From Stentor coeruleus (taxonomy: Eukaryota > Ciliophora > Heterotrichea > Heterotrichida > Stentoridae): DNA of 40,926 bases. Each line of letters starts with the position of its first letter. Position 1 is the first letter of the stretch. This document shows, one piece after another, positions 1-8,154 of the stretch. The stretch covers positions 1 to 40,926 of the forward strand of contig MPUH01000668.1 in the NCBI GenBank assembly GCA_001970955.1, in the 5' to 3' direction. The position numbers and the translations under genes were made by a program. The notes below the pieces were generated by a model. That model made no database searches, was not told the origin of the DNA, and saw nothing but the letters and a program-made list of their open reading frames with translations.

Positions 1-423
1 GATAGTTTATACAATAAATCGAGAGTATTCTACTTGATTATACTATTAATAACATATAAAAATATTTTAGAATATTATTATTTTATCTTCATTTCTAATT
101 TTATTATGTTGGAAAAAGGCTTCTTATTGAAAATATTCAGGTCAAATTTGAATTTCTTGTTATTAATATTAACTTCCTTAAAGTTATTAAGATTTCTGAT
201 AATGAAAACAAATGATTTACTCTATTTTAAATGTTTGCAAAATACTACATTAAATTAGGTTTAGAAGATTGCGAATGATTACTTGATAATGAAAATCTAT
301 TTCCTTTCTATCAAGCGATTACTATCTAGCATAACAAAATCCCCAGCTTATCAACAAAAATAGTGTAACTTAACTTTTAAATTCATAATCTGTCATCTCC
401 CATTTATACTAAGGCTTATATAT
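1..423. other. Intergenic, left window edge
   Basis: AT-rich sequence before the MFS gene. A 74-codon open frame at 34-258 is low-complexity Leu/Ile/Phe/Asn and I do not regard it as coding. The last 100 bases are A/C-rich, as in the upstream flanks of other genes here. No telomere repeat or RNA gene is seen. Confidence 0.5.
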
Positions 424-1809
424 ATGAAAGAAACTCCTCTACCACTATCCTTACGTTTAGCAGTATTTTTTCTTTTTACAACTCAAAACATAGGAAACAC
501 TATGATACCAGTATTCATAGGCTACATGGTTTACAGCTTTCTTGAAGATCAGTTTGATGATAAAGATATCAATATTAAAGTAGCTTATTATACTGGACTT
601 ATAGAAGCGAATTACAAACTTATGTCTTTTATAGGATCTTTTCTATGGGGATATGTTTCAGATCATATCAGTCGGAAGTCAACATTGCTTTTAGTCTTAA
701 TAGGAAATATATTATCCTATTTACTATTAGGACTTAGTGTCAATTACTCAATGGCTTTTTTCGCTCGTGCAATTGCTGGCCTTTGTGCAGGTATAGTTCC
801 AATAACTAAAGCTACAATGAAAGATATGACAGATAAAACGAATTATCCTAAATTGTTTTCGTATTGTGGTATGGGTACTGGTTTCGGTTCATTACTCGGG
901 CCATTAATAGGTGGTCTCTTATCAAATCCATGCTTTGCATACCCTTCAAAATTCTCCTGTTCATACCTATCCCTTTTCCCATATTTATTCCCAAACATTT
1001 TCTAGTATTTTTTACACAGCATTTTAAGTGTTTTTATTTGCATAACTTTAGTAAAAATTTCAATAAAGCCAATCCAAACAAAATCTGTAACTCCAGAAAA
1101 AACAGAAATCTTCAAAGAACTAATTATGAATAAAAACTTTTTCTTATCAGTTTTTTGCTATGGGTTAATTGCAGCAGCACAGTTAGGTTTTAGAGTATTA
1201 CTAGCTTTATGGGTTAAAACACCTCAAGACCTTGGGGGTATAGGTTGGACAACAACAAAAACTCTTGGTTTAGTTCAAAGTATTGGTGCATTGATTATAA
1301 TAGGATTTTCTTATATAGCCGTACCTTGGTTTTCACTTAAATTTGGGAATTTAATTTCTTGTGCTTTATTTTCAGGGTTTCTATGTCCTTTAATATTTTT
1401 ATGCCCTTTTACAAGAGATTTTGATTATATTTGGTTGCTTGTGTTTATGACAATGATTTATGGTTTTGTCATGGCATTTTTTACTAGTTACATATCGTTG
1501 ATTTCTATTGAGATTAGCAATTCTGTTAGTCCTTCTATTGTTGGATCTGCTAATGGGTTATCGCAAGGTCTTGTTGCTTTGTTTAGTGCTAGTGCTTCTG
1601 CTACTGTTGGTGGGATTTATGGATGGACTTTGGCAATAAATAGTAGTTTTCCTTTTGATTGCCATTTTACGTTTATAGTACTTTGTGGAATTATATTGAT
1701 ATGCATTTTTATAACTTTGTGGCCACGTAAATCAAAGCCAGAAGTACCAAATGAATTTAAAAATATTATTGAAAGCCAAGAAGTATCTGTTGTAGAAAGT
1801 AAAAATTAG
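424..1809 (+). CDS. MFS transporter, ZIFL/TetA-like (two exons)
   Basis: Membrane transporter of the major facilitator superfamily. Joining 424-1004 to 1020-1809 across a 15-nt intron gives 456 aa, a normal MFS length with about 12 hydrophobic segments. The loop between helices 2 and 3 carries the MFS signature G-x-x-SD-x-x-SRKS (residues about 76-86, D80 and R84). A Gly-rich helix 5 follows (GMGTGFGSLLGPLIGG). Exon 2 begins within TM7 and ends in a polar Glu/Val tail. The arrangement resembles plant ZIFL and fungal/protist TetA-like drug:H+ antiporters, but the substrate cannot be read from sequence. The start is the first ATG after the A/C-rich upstream flank, followed directly by helix 1. 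Without the intron the frame stops at 1003-1005, so the two open halves are one gene and not a pseudogene. Confidence 0.85.
1005..1019 (+). other. 15-nt intron in MFS gene
   Basis: GTATTTTTTACACAG. Removing it joins both transporter halves in frame. Read through, it gives a TAG at 1003-1005. T9-A10 is present, as in every 15-nt intron here. Confidence 0.85.
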
Positions 1810-2081
1810 TCTATTAGTATTAGAATTATGAATTTAGGTTATGTATTTTAATTTTGATAATAAAAATATTAAAGATATTAGATGGTTGTTTAGTATTGAT
1901 GATTTTTTTTATGACACTTTAAATGCTAAATGGCAAGTTTCGTTTTTTGATATGAATTGAAGGAACTAATCCTATTTTTAAGTAATTTTCATACAATATT
2001 TTATCACAATCATGTATTTTATTCCTTTATATAATTTCTTTTAATTAAAATTAACTTTAAAATAGTTTCTCATATTCAATA

Positions 2082-3152
2082 CTAATCACTTATGGTTTTA
2101 TTATTTAAAGCAAAAAAATTTACCGTCTCTTGAACATTTCCATTAAAGTAAATAAGTGCTTTAATTATTTCTTCAGGGGATAAAGTGATTTTATTTTTTA
2201 ACCTACATAAATCAACAAGATTATCAAACAACTCTTCAATTCGCATTTCATTAAGTTCTTTCCCAGGTTTAGCTTTGATTTCAGCATTAATAGATTCCAT
2301 GATTTTAATAGTTTCAATATTTGAACTCATAACTTTATCTTTTATTGTAACTTCTTTATCAAGTATTTTTTCTGGTAAATCATCTTTTTCAATACAATTT
2401 TCATCTAAAATTTCCATTTTTTCTTCTGAGTTTTGGTTTTTATATTTATCGGCTTGTAAAATATTGATTTCATTTGTCGTTGTGATATTTAAGTCTTTTG
2501 ATTTTTTTTTTTGCATTGAGCTTTGCTGTTGCTTTAATGTTCCAGGGCATTCACTTGTTATATCGATTACTTTTTGATCATTTTTTGATGAAATTTGTTC
2601 ATGTTCAAAAGCAATAGAAAGAGGTTTTCCTGGTTTTTTAACAATATAAGATTGTTTTACATCAACATTCTTCTGTACCTTAAGTTCTATTTCATGCTTT
2701 TTTGTTAATATTTTCCAATGCGCCCTAAGAGAATCCGCAGTTCTCATCGAGCCAGTTTCAAAGCGAAAAGTGTTCCAAAACGATAAATTGACAGGGTTTC
2801 CATTTTGAGCACGTACATATTCTCTCATTATCCTATCTTCATCATCTGTATAAGCAATTTTTACTGAGTTAATCTTTTTGCTTGGTTTTATTACCTCAAG
2901 TAAGTATTCATTAATTGGTTGCAAAGTTTGTAAAGCTACAGAATCATATATATATTTATAAGACACTTGATCATAATCTGAATTTTCTCTAACTCTAAAA
3001 TTCTTATCATATGGGACAATCATTATCGCGCCTTTTTCCCAGATGTTTAGAAAAAGACCTCCATTTTCAGTGATTAGTCTTTTCACTTCAGTTTTTTCTT
3101 CGCATTCACTCATACAGAATTTTAATGGAGTTGAGTTTATTCGGAATAACAT
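2082..3152 (-). CDS. Rap1-like (TERF2IP-type) telomere protein: BRCT, Myb, RCT
   Basis: Candidate homologue of Rap1, the shelterin/telomere protein that binds a TRF-type partner (animals) or DNA (yeast). The 356-aa protein has the three Rap1 domains in the right order. Residues 1-88 form a divergent BRCT domain: an LFRINSTPLKF start, ENGG at 29-32, GAIMIVP at 41-47 and YKYIYDSV at 65-72. Residues about 99-156 form a Myb-like helix-turn-helix opening YTDDEDRIMREYVR, with W126 and a third-helix DSLRAHWKILTKKH. A charged linker follows. The C-terminal 50 residues (EELFDNLVDLC, then EEIIKALIYFNGNV, ETVNFF) resemble the Rap1 C-terminal domain. It is single-exon. The stop lies in a convergent gap with the MFS gene. 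BRCT and Myb domains are common separately; the order and the tail make Rap1 the best call. A generic BRCT-Myb chromatin protein is the alternative. Confidence 0.72.
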   Translation of the reverse strand: MLFRINSTPLKFCMSECEEKTEVKRLITENGGLFLNIWEKGAIMIVPYDKNFRVRENSDYDQVSYKYIYDSVALQTLQPINEYLLEVIKPSKKINSVKIAYTDDEDRIMREYVRAQNGNPVNLSFWNTFRFETGSMRTADSLRAHWKILTKKHEIELKVQKNVDVKQSYIVKKPGKPLSIAFEHEQISSKNDQKVIDITSECPGTLKQQQSSMQKKKSKDLNITTTNEINILQADKYKNQNSEEKMEILDENCIEKDDLPEKILDKEVTIKDKVMSSNIETIKIMESINAEIKAKPGKELNEMRIEELFDNLVDLCRLKNKITLSPEEIIKALIYFNGNVQETVNFFALNNKTISD

Positions 3153-3839
3153 TATTAGGATTTATTTTTATGGGCTTTTGATATTTTTTGTATTAATATT
3201 ATTAAATATCCTTAATTTAGTATTTGAAGTTTGTGGTTTTGTGAAGGGTTTTTATGATTCTGAGTGTTGGGATGTTACTAGTTTTGGATTTAAAAAGATA
3301 AAGATATAAAGAAAGAAGGTTAAATGATGGATTTTCAGAATGATTTTTGTAAGGGCTAGGGTTTTATGCAGTAAGTTTTTTAAGTAATTTTTAATTTTTT
3401 TGTGGGTTCTTAATATTGAATTTTTGTATTAAAATTAGTATTTGTTTCGCTGTAATTGTAATGATTTACATTAATGTTATGCATAAATATTTTCCTGTAT
3501 AAAAAACTAATAAGTTGATTCAGAAAATTATTTTTTTGCATAGATTAGTTTCATCTTCAATATACATTCTCCTACAAAATCCTTTTTATCAAAAACCTAT
3601 TATCTTATCGATTTCCATAAAATAATCCCTAACTTAAACCTAAAACCAAAAATAATCATCCACATCCTAAACCTTAAATCTTAATCTACCAAAACTAAAA
3701 GCCACAAACCCAATACTCACTTCTTCCCTATAAAAAAAAATCCTCCTAATCCATATTCAAGACAAGCCCCATACCCAACTCTAAAATAAAATCCTCTTAA
3801 CATTCATAAAAGAAAAAATCTAAAAAATTATTACTATCA
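3153..3839. other. Intergenic between Rap1-like and RING-CH genes
   Basis: The part next to Rap1 (3153-3480) is G/T-rich on + and is its upstream flank. From about 3560 to 3835 the + strand becomes A/C-rich, which is the 3' flank of the minus-strand RING-CH gene. No ORF or RNA gene is supported. Confidence 0.5.
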
Positions 3840-4367
3840 TCACTCAGTTGGTATGAGCATCAAACCTAAATTATACCTCGCAAAAGTAGTAAACACAATC
3901 AACGATAACACAACCGTAGCCAAAATAGCTCTAAACCCAACTTCAACCGTATCATTCATACTAAGATCTCCAATACCTGATTTCGCAGTAAAAGTTGCAA
4001 TAATTCCAAAAACTAAACAAATACCCACAAACATAAGCATAACTTTCCAAGAAGACACATCATCATCATCAACATTAGCATTTTGCCTAGCTGGTTGTTG
4101 ATTATTATCATTTCTAATAAGATTTTGTTCATAAGCCCATATAGTCCATCTTCTTTTATACATACTATGGCAAATTTCACATTCAACTGAACCACTTTCT
4201 TTAATCCATTCTTTTAAACAGTCAGGATGAACATATGATATTGATCCAATACATTTACAAGGAAGGCATAAGTATGTTTCAGGCTCTCCTCTTTCTAAAC
4301 AGATTCGGCAAAATGTGTTTTCTTCAAGGTCTTTAACCTGAATCATATCGCATTCTTCTTCAGCCAT
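3840..4367 (-). CDS. Membrane RING-CH (MARCH-type) E3 ubiquitin ligase
   Basis: Predicted membrane-anchored E3 ubiquitin ligase of 175 aa. The N-terminal RING-CH finger has all eight ligands with correct spacing: C20-x2-C23, C37-x-C39, x7-H47-x2-C50, x12, C63-x2-C66. The His in the fourth ligand position separates RING-CH from classical RING. Two hydrophobic segments follow at about 107-128 and 145-171, giving the cytosolic RING plus hairpin layout of MARCH proteins, which ubiquitinate membrane cargo in the endomembrane system. An Asn/Asp-rich linker (86-104) joins them. The gene has no intron and stops with TGA, which supports the standard code. The substrate cannot be inferred. Confidence 0.88.
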   Translation of the reverse strand: MAEEECDMIQVKDLEENTFCRICLERGEPETYLCLPCKCIGSISYVHPDCLKEWIKESGSVECEICHSMYKRRWTIWAYEQNLIRNDNNQQPARQNANVDDDDVSSWKVMLMFVGICLVFGIIATFTAKSGIGDLSMNDTVEVGFRAILATVVLSLIVFTTFARYNLGLMLIPTE

Positions 4368-5522
4368 ATTTTGTTATATATAAATGTATTTACTTAAAGT
4401 TGATATTCTGGGGTATTATGAAAAATTGAGAATTTGTTGTATGATGATAGTAAGGGATTAGTTTTGTAAGAAATTTTGGGTTTGTAATAAAAAATTTAAG
4501 AGTTTAATATGTTGTATAAATATTTAGTTTTTATTATTTGTTTAGGATTTTTATGATGAGTTATGATTGATTGGATGCTGTTATGCTAGATAGCTTTCTT
4601 AATTTTTTTTGAATTTAGAAAAGAGATATTCTTATGAAGAGTTTATTAGTTTTTTTTTTTGACCTGGGGTTATATTTAGATGAATTCAAAAACCTTAAAA
4701 GCGAGTGAAATTTTAGTTTAAATCCGGTTCCTGAATTATTTTATCAAATACAACCGAAAGATTATTTTATGTTTAGCCATTGATAGAAAGTTTATCCACT
4801 GTATGGAATAAATCTACAGAAAATCGACTATGCCAGTTTAGCCTGGTTTAAATCATTTTACCTTAAAAAAAAAAGAAGAGATTGTGCCATAGTTGATATC
4901 ATATAATCTTTTGAGAATGAACCCCAGAGTTAAAAATACAAAATTTAGATTTCGATGATGAATTTCGTTTATTTCATTCGAATCAAAGCTGAAAAAACTA
5001 CAAATACTATGAATTATATAAAAACAAACACATATGTTAAAGCTAGAGTTTAAAGGATAACCGTGACAAAGACCCAGGATTTGTTGTATATCTTAAAACC
5101 CAGAAATCTTTAATGAAGACACTTTACCTTTTATCCCTATACAAATGAATCTTAGTAATCAAGACATATCAGTATTCTATCACAAAAACCTCACTTTTGC
5201 AGAAATTCTACAAAACAATAAAGTTGTTATAGTTTGCAATTTAAGTCTAAGAAAGCTGTAATTATCAATAAAAATATATGATTTTATCTTTTAGAACCAT
5301 AATAATAATACAATTTATACATCCTAAGCCCATGATTCGATTGCAACAACAGAATTTATTTTTATTTCAAAACTTGATCATAAAGCCAAAACTAAGAAAA
5401 TCTAAAATATATTTTTAACAACTTTTTCATCTAATCTTAAACTTTTCCATAAAATTTTCTAAATATTTTATACAATTAAAAAATATCATCTTATCTAATC
5501 ATAAAAGGCATATAATAATAAA
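4368..5522. other. Intergenic, bidirectional 5' region
   Basis: Separates the minus-strand RING-CH gene from the plus-strand gene at 5523. The left part (to about 4660) is G/T-rich and the right part (5350-5520) A/C-rich, so both are upstream flanks. The middle (4660-5250) has more even composition. A 32-codon ORF near 4957 has no recognisable features. No tRNA, repeat or mobile element could be supported. Confidence 0.5.
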
Positions 5523-6983
5523 ATGTCAGCTTCAGTTGAAGAGCATATAAATGCCCCTGATTATTGCACAATAAATGCTGGGATTTCATTTTTTTCAAAG
5601 TGTAAATCTGTAAATTGCCCTGCCTTCAAGAAAAATATTGTAATAAATTCTGGATATGTGACTGGGGATCTTGGAAGACTAAGCCAAAGTCTTTGTTGTC
5701 CTGTTTGTAAGACTACAGCAAGTGAGTTCTTTAAAATCGGTATTGCTTGTAGTGAGGTTTTAATCGAAGGTAAGGATATTAATGGGGAAAAAATTAAAAT
5801 TTTCAAGTCTGTGAGTAATTTTGAAGATATTGATTTTAAGTTGGAGAATTGCAAATTTGTGATGCTGGAAACATGGGCTTATACTAACCCTCCTAAATAT
5901 ACTATTCTTTGGATTAATAGTTTGGGTTATGATAAGCATATCAAACTGGCAGGTGATGTATCTGAGATAACTCTTTTTGATTATGCTGAAAATTTTGAAA
6001 ACATGCTAAGAGTACCTAAAGCTAGCCAGGTTTATTATTTCGGAGGAATACAAATCTACAAATTAAACCCAAAACTGACTTCAATCAATAAATATCTTAG
6101 CGTAGTCAACATTGAGAGTCGAATGCCAAAATCATTAGCTTTCTTAATCGATAACCAAAGTGAATTTAAAATCACTACAAGTGCAAAAAAACTATACGAT
6201 GCGATATTTGAAATGACCGAATCCTATAATATACAAAATTTCTTCATATCTAACATCAGCATTAAAAACTCAAACAATCAAAGATATACCTTTGACACCC
6301 TTCTTTCAATTATCCCAGACAATGAAATAATTTATTTAAGTACGATTAACTTATCAGATAAATTCAATCTTACTGTAGATTTCAAAGATTTAAGTATAAA
6401 TTTTGATTTTGATCCTAACACTCCAATATCTGAATTAAAATACATACTGTCTCTTAAGTATAAAATCCATGAAAATTACTTATCTATTTCCTCAACTTTT
6501 ACAGAAATCGATGAAGAAGGAACATTACTTTCAAATAACCCTGATATGATAATAATAAATGATCTTAGGCGTGGAGGAAATATAGCATTACCAAACCTGA
6601 ATGATGATGAGAAAATTATTTATATAAAACATAATGATGGAGCTCCAAATTATCGAGTTGTTAGAGAAGGTCTTAATTGGAAGTCATATTGTAGAAATAG
6701 AGAATGTGCAGCTCAAGGGCAAATTGTGATATCAAACTCAGGTTATGGGATTAAGGAATATAGTAAAAATATCACTGATGTTATGTGCCCAGCTTGTTCA
6801 AAAAAAGTCAACCCAGAAAGTTTAGGATTTTACAAGTGTAGGCAGATGTTCTTAGGAACAACTCTTAGCCGTAAAGTTGAAAGAGGTAATCTAGTCATAT
6901 ATGAAAATGATGAATTTAACTATTTCAAAGAACATAAAAAACATGAATGGCTTAGATTCAAAATCCAAGTAGATAAGCTTTAA
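5523..6983 (+). CDS. Twin Cys-module protein with central ubiquitin-like segment
   Basis: Protein of 486 aa and unknown function. It has two copies of one Cys module, N-terminal (C27, C32, C59, C62, C76) and C-terminal (C390, C395, C422, C425, C439). Both have exactly the spacing C-x4-C-x26-C-x2-C-x13-C and share a V/I-I-xN-S-G-Y segment between the Cys pairs, so they arose by duplication and probably bind metal. Residues about 280-345 look like a ubiquitin-type beta-grasp: a strand pair, then TPISELKYILSLKYKI as the helix. I recall similar Cys modules with ubiquitin-like domains in other protists but cannot name the family. There is no signal peptide or membrane segment, so it is probably cytosolic. 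It is intronless and its stop is 56 nt from the convergent gene at 7040. Confidence 0.7.
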   Translation: MSASVEEHINAPDYCTINAGISFFSKCKSVNCPAFKKNIVINSGYVTGDLGRLSQSLCCPVCKTTASEFFKIGIACSEVLIEGKDINGEKIKIFKSVSNFEDIDFKLENCKFVMLETWAYTNPPKYTILWINSLGYDKHIKLAGDVSEITLFDYAENFENMLRVPKASQVYYFGGIQIYKLNPKLTSINKYLSVVNIESRMPKSLAFLIDNQSEFKITTSAKKLYDAIFEMTESYNIQNFFISNISIKNSNNQRYTFDTLLSIIPDNEIIYLSTINLSDKFNLTVDFKDLSINFDFDPNTPISELKYILSLKYKIHENYLSISSTFTEIDEEGTLLSNNPDMIIINDLRRGGNIALPNLNDDEKIIYIKHNDGAPNYRVVREGLNWKSYCRNRECAAQGQIVISNSGYGIKEYSKNITDVMCPACSKKVNPESLGFYKCRQMFLGTTLSRKVERGNLVIYENDEFNYFKEHKKHEWLRFKIQVDKL

Positions 6984-7039
6984 TTAGACAATAACACGAG
7001 TTACAATCAAAAAAAAAATAATTGCTTGATTATCCCAAA

Positions 7040-8128
7040 TTAAGTTGCTTTTTCCGAGAAGTTTTGATACAGTTTTTCCAGTCTACTTTTCCTATCGTTT
7101 TTTTTCTTAACATTCTCTTCTTTCTTACCCTGCTGTTTTTTCTCAGGCACCCTAGCCGCTGGTGATGAGCTTCTTTTCCTTGTATTTTTAAACTCTGGCT
7201 CTTTCGAGTGTTCCTTTGAGTTACTCTCAGATTTATTCTTAACCTTTTTCCCATCGTGTATTTCTAAAGGTTTCGGATAAGTTGACCCAAACGAAAAAAT
7301 CCCAGGATCCTTTAACTCCTGTTTATCTTTAAATTCTTTAAACTCACTCATCATATTTTCTTGAACTTTTATATACCCTTTTATAAGTCCTGATAAATTT
7401 TCTATAGACAAATCAAGTTTTTCCGTAACTTTAGCTTCAATATCCTCAGCATTTGGCATAAAATTTTCTATAGTTTTCTTAAGTTCTTTTATCCTTTTCT
7501 CACATCCTGTTATCCTATCCAAACTATCTTCAGCTAATTTTGTACATGTTTGTTGTGCTATCCAAACATTTTCAGCAGCTTCAGATAATATCCTATCTTT
7601 CCCACTAGCCTCCATATCTTTAAACCTAGTCCCAGAGTTTTCGAATTTCCCAAAAGCTTCATTCCCAAAACTAAAAAGCCCAGGGTTAGTTTTTTTGTAC
7701 TTATCTTCAAAATCTTCAATAATTTTACTTATACGTTTTTCAGTTTCTCTAAGTGCCCCTTCAATACTTTCAGAAAAATTCTTATAAGAGTCAGCTTTTT
7801 TTTTCCCCTGCTGTTCAAGAAAACTAACCCGTTCTTCAAGTTTGGCGATATACCCTCCATAAATTGTTTCTACAGGTTCATTTCCTTGTATTTTAACATT
7901 ACGGGCGAGGTTTGCAATTCTTTCTTCAGCTGTATTAAGTTGTTTTTGTAGTTGTTCAATCCTTTCAGCAAAAGTTGTCACAAGTAAATTTGAATTTTGG
8001 CTTCGATCAATTTGCGCTTCTAATGAAACAATATAAGCTTGTTTATCACTCATATGTGTTGGGGTTTTACAACAACGTTCTTGTTTGAGTTTTTTTTCTT
8101 GATACTTTTCCCAGTATTTCCCAGACAT
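7040..8128 (-). CDS. Coiled-coil protein, unknown function
   Basis: Hypothetical protein of 362 aa, mostly helical. Heptad-like stretches lie at about 30-75, 92-145 and 195-270. A Lys/Glu/Ser-rich disordered region (293-340) precedes a basic tail. Two copies of a short motif, PGLFSFG (149-155) and PGIFSFG (275-281), sit between helical blocks and may be docking motifs. I do not recognise a family. The start at 8128 lies only 26 nt downstream of the PNUTS stop on the same strand, so its promoter must overlap the end of that gene or the two are co-transcribed. I found no intron that would fuse them: the PNUTS frame ends in TAG with no usable donor. Confidence 0.75.
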   Translation of the reverse strand: MSGKYWEKYQEKKLKQERCCKTPTHMSDKQAYIVSLEAQIDRSQNSNLLVTTFAERIEQLQKQLNTAEERIANLARNVKIQGNEPVETIYGGYIAKLEERVSFLEQQGKKKADSYKNFSESIEGALRETEKRISKIIEDFEDKYKKTNPGLFSFGNEAFGKFENSGTRFKDMEASGKDRILSEAAENVWIAQQTCTKLAEDSLDRITGCEKRIKELKKTIENFMPNAEDIEAKVTEKLDLSIENLSGLIKGYIKVQENMMSEFKEFKDKQELKDPGIFSFGSTYPKPLEIHDGKKVKNKSESNSKEHSKEPEFKNTRKRSSSPAARVPEKKQQGKKEENVKKKNDRKSRLEKLYQNFSEKAT

Positions 8129-8154
8129 TTTATTATAAAACTTGTAAAATTAAC

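Noticed and set aside
34..258. 74-codon ORF at the left edge
   Set aside because: Low-complexity Leu/Ile/Phe/Asn sequence with no motif, typical of random frames in AT-rich DNA.
424..1809. MFS gene as a frameshifted pseudogene
   Set aside because: A 15-nt GT..AG intron restores the frame exactly, and the same intron type recurs in four other genes.
4970..4990. TTCGAATC, resembling a tRNA T-loop
   Set aside because: The flanking bases do not form a T-stem, and no D-arm or acceptor stem is found.
4957..5055. 32-codon ORF in the 4368-5522 spacer
   Set aside because: No motif and no intron that extends it. A weak inverted match around CTGGGGTT/AACCCCAG nearby is too short to call a mobile element.
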